DNA of 64,000 nt, taken from assembly GCA_965261475.1 (NCBI GenBank), contig OZ253454.1:930001-994000 (forward strand), written 5' to 3'. The first letter of the stretch is position 1. Every line of letters begins with the position of its first letter. Source of the DNA: G965261475 sp965261475 [NCBI: bacterium] (GTDB taxonomy: Bacteria; SAR324; XYD2-FULL-50-16). Of this stretch, positions 36,020-45,029 are shown piece after piece. A model generated the notes under the pieces. That model was not told the origin of the DNA. It saw only the letters and a program-made list of their open reading frames with translations, and made no database searches. Position numbers and translations under genes: made by a program.

Positions 36020-36840
36020 AATTTTTTACGACTTACAATCATAGAGTTTGTCCTCTTGTTTCTTCTAGTTTTTGCTCCTTTTGTAGGAAAACCCCAGGGA
36101 GTGCAGGGGTGTCTACCTCCGCTAGTCTTGCCCTCACCACCACCGTGTGGATGATCAACAGGATTCATTACAACTCCTCTGACCGTAGGACGAATACCAC
36201 GCCATCTTACCCTGCCAGCCTTCCCCCATTGTATGAGGTTATATGTAGCATTACCCACTTCTCCAATAGTAGCATTGCAATTTAAATGTATTTTTCTAAT
36301 CTCTCCAGATTTTAATTTTACTAGTCCATAAGAGCTTTCTTTTGCTGTGATTTTAACACTCGCTCCAGCGCTTCTAGCAATCTGACCACCTTTACCCGGC
36401 TTCAATTCTACATTATGAACTAAAGTTCCTACAGGAATTTCTTTCAAAGGCAAACAATTACCTATTTGAATTTCTGCTTTATTAGAAGCAATGATTTCAT
36501 TGCCAACTTTAATTTTTTTAGGAGTTAAAATATATTTTTTTTCTCCATCTTTATAAAACACCAATGAAATATAGGCGTTGCGGTTAGGATCATATTCAAT
36601 AGTTTTGATAATACCTGCAATATCTTTTTTATCTCTCTTAAAATCAATAATGCGGTATCTTTTTTTATGACCTCCTCCTCTATGTCTAGTAGTAATTCTG
36701 CCTAAATTATTCCTACCACTGAGACGCTTCTTGCCAACAATCAAAGATTTTAAAGGTTGCGAGCTAGTAAGCTCAGAAAAATCATCGCTACTCATGCCTC
36801 GTCTGCCTGCACTTGTTGGTTTATAAATTTTAATTGCCAT
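36016..36840 (-). CDS. rplB: Large ribosomal subunit protein uL2
   Basis: A 274-residue L2: [18 protein letters not shown] N terminus (here [14 protein letters not shown]), [60 protein letters not shown] (the peptidyl-transferase-proximal loop with the conserved histidine) and [17 protein letters not shown]. Full length. Confidence 0.98.
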   Translation of the reverse strand: MAIKIYKPTSAGRRGMSSDDFSELTSSQPLKSLIVGKKRLSGRNNLGRITTRHRGGGHKKRYRIIDFKRDKKDIAGIIKTIEYDPNRNAYISLVFYKDGEKKYILTPKKIKVGNEIIASNKAEIQIGNCLPLKEIPVGTLVHNVELKPGKGGQIARSAGASVKITAKESSYGLVKLKSGEIRKIHLNCNATIGEVGNATYNLIQWGKAGRVRWRGIRPTVRGVVMNPVDHPHGGGEGKTSGGRHPCTPWGFPTKGAKTRRNKRTNSMIVSRKKL

Positions 36841-36845
36841 ATATT

Positions 36846-37133
36846 TTAAGCTCCTTCAAAAATATCTATTTTATCACCTTTTTTTAAGGTAATAATAGCT
36901 TTTTTCCAATCAGGTTTTTTACCTGTATTTTTTCCAATCCTCTTGTATTTACCTCTTTGATTAGCAATACTAACCTTTTCTACGGTTACAGAAAATATTT
37001 GTTCTACAGCTTTCTTAACCTCTTTTTTATTTGTCTTAACAGCTACCTTGAAAGCAACCTGATTCGCTGTATCTTTGAGCAAGTTTGTCTTTTCCGTTAT
37101 ATAGGGAGATTTTAAGACTTTATATCTATTCAT
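36846..37133 (-). CDS. rplW: Large ribosomal subunit protein uL23
   Basis: A 95-residue L23: [40 protein letters not shown], and a basic loop [20 protein letters not shown]. It is the docking site for trigger factor and SRP at the exit tunnel. The start overlaps the rplD stop by four bases. Confidence 0.95.
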   Translation of the reverse strand: MNRYKVLKSPYITEKTNLLKDTANQVAFKVAVKTNKKEVKKAVEQIFSVTVEKVSIANQRGKYKRIGKNTGKKPDWKKAIITLKKGDKIDIFEGA

Positions 37134-37762
37134 AAATGTAATAAAAGTCTAGCTTCAATATTTTTTAAAGATTGTTCTGTAATAACCAAGTTTCTAAATC
37201 TCAACAATTCGTACACATTCAAACTAGTATCTTTTAAGCAAAGTACATTTGGTAAGTTACGGCAAGCCAATAGAAAATTTTCTTGCAAAGTTTGGTCTAC
37301 AAAGAGAGCCTTTTTAAAACCTAAATTTTTCATTATTCTATGCATCTGTTTTGTTTTTGGCTCTTTTAATTGCAAGGCATCTACTACATAGAGTTTGTTT
37401 GTTTTAATTAAAGTAGAAATTACAGAGCAAAAAGCTTTTCTAACAATCTTTTTATTGACCTTAAAACTATGCTCGCGGACTACAGGTCCAAACGCAACAC
37501 CTCCGTGTCTTCTAAGAGGAGATTTAGCGTCACCAGCACGAGCATTGCCTGTGCCCTTTTGACGAAATAACTTACGACGACTTCCTGTAACCTCAGACCT
37601 AGTTTTTGTTTTATGAGTACCTCTGTGTTTTGACGCCAAATACTGCTTCACATTTTGTTGTATATCAAAGACAGCCTCTTTCTCTAAAATAACCTTATCA
37701 GAAAAATTAACTTCTCCTAACTCCTCGCCTGTAATTGTTTTTTTCTTTAAAACTGCCATCAT
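37130..37762 (-). CDS. rplD: Large ribosomal subunit protein uL4
   Basis: A 210-residue L4: KQYLASKHRGTHKTKTRSEV, FRQKGTGNARAGDAKSPLRR, HGGVAFGPVVREHSFKVNKK, and a C-terminal globular part (NLPNVLCLKDTSLNVYELLR). Its start overlaps the rpsJ stop by one base, so L4 directly follows S10; rplC (L3), nearly always between them, is missing. The second methionine is an equally possible start. Confidence 0.96.
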   Translation of the reverse strand: MMAVLKKKTITGEELGEVNFSDKVILEKEAVFDIQQNVKQYLASKHRGTHKTKTRSEVTGSRRKLFRQKGTGNARAGDAKSPLRRHGGVAFGPVVREHSFKVNKKIVRKAFCSVISTLIKTNKLYVVDALQLKEPKTKQMHRIMKNLGFKKALFVDQTLQENFLLACRNLPNVLCLKDTSLNVYELLRFRNLVITEQSLKNIEARLLLHL

Positions 37763-38076
37763 TAAATATCATCGTCTATTTTTATATCTACACCGGGAAA
37801 AGTCTCTATTGCCATTAGAGCATTCATCGTATGTGGTGTAGTGTCTTCTATATACAGTAACCTTTTATGGACACAGTACTGAAATTGCTCTCGTGATTTT
37901 TTATCCACATGAGGAGAGCGATTCACGCAAAAAACCTTCTTTCTAGTAGGCAAAGGAATAGGGCCTATAACCCTTGAGCCTGTTTTCTCTACAACAGAAA
38001 TAATATTTTTGATATTATGATCTAATTGCTTAGCATCGTAAGATCTAAAATTAATATGTATCCTCTGCGCTGCCAT
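37762..38076 (-). CDS. rpsJ: Small ribosomal subunit protein uS10
   Basis: About 104 residues from ATG at 38076: AAQRIHINFRSYDAKQLDHN, GPIPLPTRKKVFCVNRSPHV, KSREQFQYCVHKRLLYIEDT. A longer frame runs back into tuf, but the family N terminus fixes this ATG one base after the tuf stop. S10 is also NusE, the transcription antitermination factor. It is followed directly by rplD. Confidence 0.96.
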   Translation of the reverse strand: MAAQRIHINFRSYDAKQLDHNIKNIISVVEKTGSRVIGPIPLPTRKKVFCVNRSPHVDKKSREQFQYCVHKRLLYIEDTTPHTMNALMAIETFPGVDIKIDDDI

Positions 38077-38077
38077 A

Positions 38078-39277
38078 CTACTTAATAATCTTAGTGATGC
38101 TACCAGCGCCAATAGTTCTGCCGCCCTCTCTAATAGCAAATTTTAAATTATTTTCCATCGCAATACTTGAAATCAATTCTACATTGATTTTTGCGTTGTC
38201 ACCCGGCATAATCATCTCAGTGCCCTTGGGTAGAGTAATAACTCCTGTAACATCTGTGGTACGAAAATAAAATTGTGGGCGATAATTACTCACAAAAGGT
38301 GTATGCCTGCCGCCTTCATCTTTTCCTAGTGCATAAATCTCTGCTTCAAATTGAGTATGAGGTGTGATAGAGCCCGGTTTGCATAAAACTTGCCCTCTTT
38401 CTACTTCTTCCCTTTTGAGCCCTCTAAGTAATAGACCTACATTGTCTCCTGCTTCTCCACGGTCTAAAAGTTTACGAAACATTTCTACCCCAGTAACAAT
38501 AGTTTTGTGAGACTCTCTAATGCCTACAATCTCTACTTCATCATCTTTATTGATTACTCCTCTTTCAATTTTTCCTGTAACTACAGTACCCCTACCAGAA
38601 ATAGAAAACACATCTTCTACAGGCATCAAAAAGGCTTTATCTACTTCTCTTTTTGGCTCTGGTATAGATGTATCTAGAGCTTTGATTAGCTCTAAAATAG
38701 GTTGGTAAATAGGATCATTGTGGTCTGTAGATTCGCATTTTTCTACAGCCAAAGCACTGCCTTTGACAATAGGTATCTCATCTCCTTTAAATCCATAAGA
38801 ACTCAATAATTCTCTGATTTCTACCTCAACTAGCTCTAATAATTCTGGATCATCTACTTGATCTGTTTTATTCAAAAAAACGACTATATGAGGAACCTCT
38901 ACTTGCTTGGCAAGCAATATATGCTCTTTGGTTTGAGGCATAGGACCATCTGCAGCAGATACGACCAAAATTGCACCGTCCATTTGAGAAGCACCTGTAA
39001 TCATATTTTTAATATAATCAGCATGACCCGGACAATCTACATGCGCATAATGCCTAGTGTCGCTTTCATATTCTACATGGGCGGTTTGAATAGTAATGCC
39101 TCTTGATTTTTCTTCAGGAGCATTATCAATATCTCCATAACCAGATGCCTGAGCTTTACCTGTAAAACTTAGGACCTTAGTAATTCCAGCTGTTAGAGTT
39201 GTTTTGCCATGATCAACATGACCAATAGTGCCAACATTTACATGGACTTTGTTTCTTACGAAAGTAGCTTTTGCCAT
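38078..39277 (-). CDS. tuf: Elongation factor Tu
   Basis: A 399-residue EF-Tu. G1 [10 protein letters not shown], switch region [14 protein letters not shown]3 [14 protein letters not shown]4 NKTD, then domains II and III ([32 protein letters not shown]-terminal [19 protein letters not shown]). It delivers aminoacyl-tRNA to the ribosome. The start is ATG with a strong ribosome binding site, and a 197-base gap with inverted repeats separates it from fusA, suggesting separate control of tuf expression. Confidence 0.98.
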   Translation of the reverse strand: MAKATFVRNKVHVNVGTIGHVDHGKTTLTAGITKVLSFTGKAQASGYGDIDNAPEEKSRGITIQTAHVEYESDTRHYAHVDCPGHADYIKNMITGASQMDGAILVVSAADGPMPQTKEHILLAKQVEVPHIVVFLNKTDQVDDPELLELVEVEIRELLSSYGFKGDEIPIVKGSALAVEKCESTDHNDPIYQPILELIKALDTSIPEPKREVDKAFLMPVEDVFSISGRGTVVTGKIERGVINKDDEVEIVGIRESHKTIVTGVEMFRKLLDRGEAGDNVGLLLRGLKREEVERGQVLCKPGSITPHTQFEAEIYALGKDEGGRHTPFVSNYRPQFYFRTTDVTGVITLPKGTEMIMPGDNAKINVELISSIAMENNLKFAIREGGRTIGAGSITKIIK

Positions 39278-39288
39278 ATTTTTCTCTT

Positions 39289-39294
39289 CTCCTT
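39289..39294 (-). promoter_or_regulatory. Strong ribosome binding site for tuf
   Basis: AAGGAG on the minus strand, 11 bases before the tuf ATG, is one of the few clear Shine-Dalgarno sequences in this window. Most other genes lack one, so it marks tuf for high translation. Confidence 0.7.
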
Positions 39295-39318
39295 AAAATA
39301 GTTAGGTTAAAATTTATC

Positions 39319-39451
39319 CTTAAGAAATCTTAAGTATTTTTTGTATTGTAATTAAAAATATCAATGGCATTGTTAAACAATAGCCACATTTTTAGAGTGT
39401 AAACTAATTTTTTACAAAATACTAGTTTAAAAAATATTTTTTTTTAAACTA
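39319..39451 (-). promoter_or_regulatory. fusA-tuf intergenic region with inverted repeats
   Basis: The 197-base gap holds a 12-bp perfect inverted repeat at 39423-39451 (TAGTTTAAAAAA, five-base loop, TTTTTTAAACTA) just after the fusA stop, which could end the fusA transcript or pause RNA polymerase. A second near-palindrome, CTTAAGAAATCTTAAG, lies at 39319-39334 in the tuf leader. No convincing promoter boxes with correct spacing were found. Confidence 0.45.
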
Positions 39452-39474
39452 TGCAGACGACAACTACTAAGATT

Positions 39475-41526
39475 TTAATTATCTTTTTGGTAGTAGGCAA
39501 ACTCCGCAGAATAATGAGCTCGCCCCTTAGATAAAGACCTAATCGCTGTAGTATATCCAAATAAAAAACTCAAAGGTAAATCAGCGAAAACTATTCTTTC
39601 TGTATTATGTTCTTCTATAGCAGAAACCTTAGCTTTTCTAGCATTTAAATCACGAATAATTTCTCCCAGACAATCGTCAAAACAAACTACTTGTAATTTC
39701 ATCATAGGGCTTAACAAAAAACTATTAGCCTTCAATAGGCAATTACGAAAAGCCTGTGAGGCACAAACAGCATAGATTGAAACATTGAGCTTGCCTTCTG
39801 GTACCTCTATACCTGTCAAAATAGCCTTGATTTTAATTACAGGATGCCCTCCAACTACCCCAGATAACGCAGATATGCGGACAGCTGCTTCTATTTTACT
39901 CAGAATCTCTGCTTTTTGTGGATGCTCAAAATCTACAGCTTGCTCAAAAATTAAATCGTCACCTTTTATTTGTTGCAAACAAAGTTTGCACTTAGCATAA
40001 ATATTTTCTTTTGCTATTGTTTTTTTAATCTCTACCTCTTCCTCAACTTGATAGCTAATAGATTCCCTATAAGAAACCTGCGGCTTGCCCGAAACTATTT
40101 TGAGTTTATGCTCTCTAATTATTTTTTCCTTAATAACTTCCAAGTGAAGCTCACCCATACCAGAAATTAAAATCTGTCCTGTTTCTTTAGCTATTTGTGC
40201 TTGGAACGAAGGGTCTTCTATTTGTAAAAATTCTAAAACTTTGTGTAATTTATTTAAATCTTCCGCTGAGCCAGGCTCTATGGCAACAGAAACTACCGGC
40301 TGAAATTTTTTAATAGTCTCTAAAATAGATTGTCCTTTAGCAGCTAGAGTATCTCCAGTATATGCTTTATTCAAAGTCACTGCTACTATCTCACCAGCGC
40401 TAGCTTTTGTAATATTTTCTTTTTTGATAACATGCATTCTATAAATATTATCTATTCTTTCTTTTCTTGCTTGATTGAGATAGTATATTTTACCTTTTTC
40501 TAGCTCCCCTTGATAAATTCTCAAAAAACTCAGCATACCAGAATATTTATCTTTTTCTGTTTTAAACACCAAAGAAGTTAGTGGCAATTTATTATCTGGT
40601 TGCAAAATACTATTCCCGCCTATCCCTTTTTGTTTATAATCTATATCTCTAGGAGATGGTAAAAAATCTACTATAGCGTCTAATAAAAATTGTACGCCAA
40701 TGTTTTTAAAAGCCGAGCCACAAAACACAGGCAGTAACTTCTGGCTCAAGGTACCCTTGCGAATCGCTTTTTTTATTTGTGCCTCGCTGATAAGCTCGTC
40801 AAACTCTGCAACATCTGTAGTATCTGCTCTAGCAATTAAGCTTTCTAAAATAGAATCATCTACCAAAGATAGCTGGTCTAATAACTCTTCTTTTTTTTGC
40901 CTTGCCTGTTTTTGATAGCTTTGAGGTATCTCTTTGATTTGATAATTACGACCTAAAGAATCTTCGTCATAAAAAATAGCTTTCATTTTTAATAAATCAA
41001 TCACACCAATCAATTTATCTGCTACTCTCATCGGAAAATTAAGACAGGCAAGTTTTACACAAAAAGTTTCTTTTAATTCTTGAATAGTTGACGAAAAATC
41101 TGCACCAATTCTATCCATTTTGTTAACAAAAATAATTTTAGGAATAAAAAATTTTTCTGTTTGCTTCCAAACAGTTTCGGTTTGAGGTTGCACTCCAGCT
41201 ACACCACAAAGCACCACAATCACTCCGTCTAGTACTCGCAGACTTCTTTCAACTTCAATACCAAAGTCAATATGACCCGGCGTATCAATAATATTTATAG
41301 AATAATTTTGCTCTGCCCTTTTCCAAGTGCACTGCGTAGCAGCAGAGCTAATAGTGATGCCCCTTTCTTGCTCTTGCTCCATCCAATCCATAGTAGCAGT
41401 ACCCTCGTGGACTTCCCCTAGCTTGTGTGTCTTTCCTGAATAATAAAGAAACCTTTCGGTTGTGGTGGTTTTTCCTGCATCAATATGGGCTACAACGCCT
41501 ACATTTCGCAAAAACTCAGCGTCCAT
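39475..41526 (-). CDS. fusA: Elongation factor G
   Basis: About 683 residues from ATG at 41526 (MDAEFLRNVGVVAHIDAGKT). G1 AHIDAGKTTTTER, switch TMDWMEQEQERGITISSAAT, G3 DTPGHIDFGIEVERSLRVLD, G4 NKMDRIGADF; domains II-V follow, with GMGELHLEVIKEKI and the C-terminal GRAHYSAEFAYY. It drives ribosomal translocation. The frame extends upstream into rpsG, but family alignment and the 11-base overlap favour the ATG used. The length is slightly below the usual 690-700. Confidence 0.97.
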   Translation of the reverse strand: MDAEFLRNVGVVAHIDAGKTTTTERFLYYSGKTHKLGEVHEGTATMDWMEQEQERGITISSAATQCTWKRAEQNYSINIIDTPGHIDFGIEVERSLRVLDGVIVVLCGVAGVQPQTETVWKQTEKFFIPKIIFVNKMDRIGADFSSTIQELKETFCVKLACLNFPMRVADKLIGVIDLLKMKAIFYDEDSLGRNYQIKEIPQSYQKQARQKKEELLDQLSLVDDSILESLIARADTTDVAEFDELISEAQIKKAIRKGTLSQKLLPVFCGSAFKNIGVQFLLDAIVDFLPSPRDIDYKQKGIGGNSILQPDNKLPLTSLVFKTEKDKYSGMLSFLRIYQGELEKGKIYYLNQARKERIDNIYRMHVIKKENITKASAGEIVAVTLNKAYTGDTLAAKGQSILETIKKFQPVVSVAIEPGSAEDLNKLHKVLEFLQIEDPSFQAQIAKETGQILISGMGELHLEVIKEKIIREHKLKIVSGKPQVSYRESISYQVEEEVEIKKTIAKENIYAKCKLCLQQIKGDDLIFEQAVDFEHPQKAEILSKIEAAVRISALSGVVGGHPVIKIKAILTGIEVPEGKLNVSIYAVCASQAFRNCLLKANSFLLSPMMKLQVVCFDDCLGEIIRDLNARKAKVSAIEEHNTERIVFADLPLSFLFGYTTAIRSLSKGRAHYSAEFAYYQKDN

Positions 41527-41998
41527 GCCATGCAAAGTGATAAAAAGCTCTATTGGCTTCTGCTGTTTTATGCACTTCTTCTTTCTTTTTGATAGCACCT
41601 CCTTTGTTATTGTAAGCGTCCAATAACTCCGAAGATAATTTTTGAATCATAGATTTTCCATTCCTAGCTTTAGCCGCATCAATAAGCCAACGAATTGCTA
41701 GTGCCTGTTTTCTAACATGTCTAACTTCCATTGGCACTCTATAAGTGCTACCCCCAACCCTCCTAGATTTAACTTCAAACTGAGGTTTAACATTATTCAA
41801 TGCGGTATGTAAAATTTTAATAATTTCAGGCTCCTTGCTTTTCTTTTGAGCTATTTCTAGAGAAACATAAAAAATTTTCTGTGCTATAGTTTTTTTGCCT
41901 CTTTCCATCAAACAGTTAATAAATTTTGCAACAACCTCCTCTTGATAAATAGGGTCTGGTAATATTTTTCTTTTGAGCGCTGCTCTTCTTCTTGACAT
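41516..41998 (-). CDS. rpsG: Small ribosomal subunit protein uS7
   Basis: A 160-residue S7: MSRRRAALKRKILPDPIYQE, FINCLMERGKKTIAQKIFY, ALNNVKPQFEVKSRRVGGST, YRVPMEVRHVRKQALAIRWL and the C-terminal EANRAFYHFAWHGR. It organises the 30S head. The stop overlaps the fusA start, and the start is one base after the rpsL stop. Confidence 0.97.
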   Translation of the reverse strand: MSRRRAALKRKILPDPIYQEEVVAKFINCLMERGKKTIAQKIFYVSLEIAQKKSKEPEIIKILHTALNNVKPQFEVKSRRVGGSTYRVPMEVRHVRKQALAIRWLIDAAKARNGKSMIQKLSSELLDAYNNKGGAIKKKEEVHKTAEANRAFYHFAWHGR

Positions 41999-41999
41999 T

Positions 42000-42371
42000 T
42001 TATTTTTCTATTCTAGTTCCATATTTAGAGCGCCCTTGCTTTCTATTTTTTGTGCCCTCTGTGTCTCTTGTGCCCCTTACTACATGATAACGAACACCAG
42101 GTAAATCTTTGACTCTGCCACCTCTTACTAAAACTACAGAGTGCTCTTGTAAATTATGTCCAATACCGGGAATATAAGCGGTAACCTCGTATCCACTAGT
42201 CAAGGCAACCCTAGCAACCTTTCTTAATGCAGAATTTGGTTTTTTAGGAGTAGTTGTATAAACTTTAGTACAAACACCTCTTTTTTGAGGAGACGCTTTG
42301 AGAGCTGGAGTTTTATTTTTAGCACCTTTAGCCTTCCTATTTTTTCTAACTAATTGACTTAATGTAGGCAT
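42000..42371 (-). CDS. rpsL: Small ribosomal subunit protein uS12
   Basis: About 123 residues from ATG at 42371 ([20 protein letters not shown]). [16 protein letters not shown] and [20 protein letters not shown] carry the conserved lysines where streptomycin-resistance changes occur; both are unmodified, so no resistance change is seen. A frame six codons longer exists but is not supported by the family. It is the first gene of the ribosomal supercluster, 49 bases after modA. Confidence 0.96.
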   Translation of the reverse strand: MPTLSQLVRKNRKAKGAKNKTPALKASPQKRGVCTKVYTTTPKKPNSALRKVARVALTSGYEVTAYIPGIGHNLQEHSVVLVRGGRVKDLPGVRYHVVRGTRDTEGTKNRKQGRSKYGTRIEK

Positions 42372-42420
42372 CTTATAATAGATAAACAATCACTTAAATA
42401 GGAGTTTAGAGAAAAATTAT

Positions 42421-43179
42421 TTAATTGTCAAGCATTATCTCCCAGTTTGGGGCAACTCCATATTTCTGCAAAATTAACAAAGAATTTTTACTCCTCAAAA
42501 ACTCTACAAACAACAATGTTGCTTCATTGCTCGCAGAACTCACAACCGCCATTTGATAAGCAATTTTACCCGAGAGATTGCTACTAATATCTGATACCAA
42601 GCATAATTTTTTGTAGGTTTTCAAAGAAGAAAAATAGACAAAAGCCATATCTAGTAAATCTTTGCGAATATACTGAACTGCTTGGTTTTCATTACTTGTA
42701 AACACCAATCGTTGTTTCATATTTGCTAAAAGCCCTGCTCTTTGCAGGTAATTTTTAGCATAAATTCCAACAGGAACATAGGCAAAATCTCCTACTGCTA
42801 TTTTTTTAGCAGCTAGTAAATTTGTTTGTTTGTTGCTACAATTTTTGACTACAACTAGCCGATTGAACCCTAAAACATAAATATTTTGTAGGTCTAATAA
42901 ATTTTTATCTGCTAAAAAATTAACCCACTGGCTATTAGCGCTAATAAAAATATTGACCCTAGCCCCCCAAGATATTTGTCTTGCTAGTACCCCAGATGCA
43001 GCAGTATATAGCTCTGCTTTGCGTAAATTTTTTGTTTGATAATCAGCTATAATTTCATCTAGGGCGACTTGGAGACTAGCAGCAGCAGCAACTAGTACAC
43101 TAGCTCTAGAGCTTTGCAAAAAGCAAAAAATTAAAAAGCAAAAAATTAAAGTAATTCTTTTTGCAATTTGCAACCTCAT
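42421..43179 (-). CDS. modA: Molybdate-type ABC transporter substrate-binding protein ModA
   Basis: A 252-residue periplasmic protein with a signal peptide (ITLIFCFLIFCFLQSSRAS) and the ModA fold: LVAAAASLQVALDEII, FISANSQWVNFLADK, YVPVGIYAKNYLQRAG, VFTSNENQAVQYIRKDLLDMAFVY. It binds molybdate or tungstate and hands it to ModBC, which are not in this window. Its ATG overlaps the yceD stop by four bases. A perfect 15-bp tandem duplication lengthens the hydrophobic core of the signal peptide. Confidence 0.8.
   Translation of the reverse strand: MRLQIAKRITLIFCFLIFCFLQSSRASVLVAAAASLQVALDEIIADYQTKNLRKAELYTAASGVLARQISWGARVNIFISANSQWVNFLADKNLLDLQNIYVLGFNRLVVVKNCSNKQTNLLAAKKIAVGDFAYVPVGIYAKNYLQRAGLLANMKQRLVFTSNENQAVQYIRKDLLDMAFVYFSSLKTYKKLCLVSDISSNLSGKIAYQMAVVSSASNEATLLFVEFLRSKNSLLILQKYGVAPNWEIMLDN
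43118..43147 (-). repeat. 15-bp tandem duplication in the modA signal peptide
   Basis: AAAAAGCAAAAAATT occurs twice back to back on the plus strand. It adds five in-frame residues and gives LIFCFLIFCFL in the signal peptide core. It looks like a recent slippage event. Confidence 0.8.
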
Positions 43180-43688
43180 TGACGCTTAAAATACTCTGCA
43201 AACGGCCTATAAACAGTGCTTTTTTGACAATCGCAAGTTGCTTGATTTAAATCTGAGCCGCACTGAAAGCAAACTCCTTGACAATTTTTTTGGCATTTGA
43301 TAGAAAAAGGTAGCTCTAGTAGAAACTGACGCTGAAAATAATGAGCTAGATTGATTTCTTCTGTTTCGTAATAATCTACATCTAATTTATTGTCAGCATT
43401 TGTTACAATTTGTTGCCTCAACATTGTTTGTGGCAATAACAAAAGCTGGAAGTTTTGATGAGCTTCAAACATAAAGTTTGTTGAGCAATAGTGACAATCA
43501 GTAGCAAAAGAAGTGCTATAATTACCTTGTAGTAAAAACTTATCTTCGTTTAGTTTGTGAATTTTACCATCGCAAGCAAGGGCTATTTTTCCTGTAGTAT
43601 CTATAGTTAGTTGATCCTGCTCAAGCTCGGATATTTGGAATTTAAATAAAAAAGGTTGAGCTGTAATATGATTTTTTTTGAGCTTCAT
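43176..43688 (-). CDS. yceD: YceD family protein (DUF177), large ribosomal RNA accumulation protein
   Basis: A 170-residue protein with the DUF177 pattern: a CxxC pair (DCHYCSTNF, about residue 68), DVDYYETEEINLAHYFQRQF in the middle, and a C-terminal cysteine cluster CQKNCQGVCFQCGSDLNQATCDC. In many bacteria yceD precedes rpmF and affects 23S rRNA levels. Here rpmF (L32) is absent and modA follows with a four-base overlap, so the usual neighbourhood has been replaced. Confidence 0.82.
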   Translation of the reverse strand: MKLKKNHITAQPFLFKFQISELEQDQLTIDTTGKIALACDGKIHKLNEDKFLLQGNYSTSFATDCHYCSTNFMFEAHQNFQLLLLPQTMLRQQIVTNADNKLDVDYYETEEINLAHYFQRQFLLELPFSIKCQKNCQGVCFQCGSDLNQATCDCQKSTVYRPFAEYFKRQ

Positions 43689-43754
43689 CAGAGTCTAATA
43701 GATAGATAGTTTTTGCCATAAGCTAGTTAGCATCTCCTAGATAAAGCTATACTA

Positions 43755-43918
43755 ACCTGCTTTGACAAAATAGCAAAATTTTTGCAATCTGCTACTTTGA
43801 TACAAAATTTATATCAATTTTTTGTCATCTTGCATTAAATCAAAAGTGCGGTAGTCGGCTAGTATTGCCTACTGCCGTTTCTCTCCTGCGATTGATAGTT
43901 AGTATTTTGAAAGTATAA
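43755..43918 (-). repeat. Degenerate direct copy of the leuB 3' end
   Basis: The stretch 43816-43918 repeats, with a few changes and small indels, the leuB coding segment at 43999-44103: both hold GCATTAAATCAAAAGTGCGG and TAGTCGGCTAGTATT. The flanking motif ATCTGCTACTTTGA is also repeated, at 43788 and 43928, with a third partial version near 43758 (CCTGCTTTGACAAAATAGC). The copy has lost the leuB stop region and does not form an extended gene. The 261-base gap between leuB and yceD is otherwise featureless. Confidence 0.85.
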
Positions 43919-43949
43919 ACTTTGCCAATCTGCTACTTTGACAAAATAG

Positions 43950-45029
43950 CTAGGTTAATTTTTGTAGCACTAAATCACCCATTTCTTGACAACCAACCAA
44001 TTTTTTGCCATCTTGCATTAAATCAAAAGTGCGGTAGTCGGCTAGTATTTGCCCCACTGCCGTTTCAATCCTGCGATTGACAGCTGGCATTTTGAAAGTA
44101 TAATGAAACATCATACCAACAGATAAAATACAAGCGAGCGGGTTGGCTTTGTCTTTGCCCACAAGGTCTGGAGCACTACCATGCACAGGCTCGTACAAAC
44201 TATATTTTTCTCCTATGCTAGCACTCGGTAGCATACCAATAGAGCCTGTAATCATAGCGCTCGCATCGCTCAAAATATCACCAAACATATTTTCTGTAAC
44301 TATAGTATCAAACTGTCTCGGGTGATAAATTAACTGCATTATAGCATTGTCTACATAAAGATGTGAAAGCTCAACCTGCTTATAATCCTCACTGAGTTCT
44401 TTGGCAACTTCTCTCCAGAGACCGCTAACTTCTAAAACATTAGCTTTATCTACAGAGCAAAGTTTGTTGCCTCTAATTTTCGCAATCTCAAAAGCATTTT
44501 TGATAATTCTACGAATTTCTTGCTCGTCATAAACCATAGTATTCAAAGCTCTTCTGCCCTTTAGCGAGTTTGTAACACCGCGAGGCTCCCCAAAATAAAG
44601 CCCTCCTGTTAACTCGCGTACTACCATTAAATCTACTCCTTCTATAACTTCTTGTTTGAGAGACGAAGCAGCTACTAGTTGAGCGTAAATTTTAGCTGGT
44701 CGTAGGTTAGCAAAAAGCCCCAAATCATACCTTAGTCGCAACAAACCTTTCTCGGGTCTTAGATGTCTTGCTAAATTATCCCATTTTAGTCCACCTACAG
44801 CACCCAAAATTACCGCATCTGCTGTTTTGCAAAGTTCAATAGTTTCATCTGGGTCTGGCTTGCCAGTTTGCTCATAAGCAGCTCCGCCAATTAGTGCTTT
44901 TTCTAAGTCTAGCACAATATTTTCTTGCTTGGCTAAGAGACGCAAAACCTTCGCTGCTTGCCTCACAACCTCTGGACCTATGCCATCACCCTCTAATAAA
45001 ACTATTTTTTTTTGCACTTTATTTTGCAA
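43950..45029 (-). CDS. leuB: 3-isopropylmalate dehydrogenase
   Basis: A 359-residue beta-decarboxylating dehydrogenase: [15 protein letters not shown] at the N terminus, [94 protein letters not shown] and [18 protein letters not shown]. It performs the third step of leucine synthesis. The coordinates use a TTG overlapping ilvC by 11 bases; a GTG at 45017 is an alternative start. No ATG is available. A decayed copy of its 3' end lies just downstream. Confidence 0.94.
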   Translation of the reverse strand: MQNKVQKKIVLLEGDGIGPEVVRQAAKVLRLLAKQENIVLDLEKALIGGAAYEQTGKPDPDETIELCKTADAVILGAVGGLKWDNLARHLRPEKGLLRLRYDLGLFANLRPAKIYAQLVAASSLKQEVIEGVDLMVVRELTGGLYFGEPRGVTNSLKGRRALNTMVYDEQEIRRIIKNAFEIAKIRGNKLCSVDKANVLEVSGLWREVAKELSEDYKQVELSHLYVDNAIMQLIYHPRQFDTIVTENMFGDILSDASAMITGSIGMLPSASIGEKYSLYEPVHGSAPDLVGKDKANPLACILSVGMMFHYTFKMPAVNRRIETAVGQILADYRTFDLMQDGKKLVGCQEMGDLVLQKLT

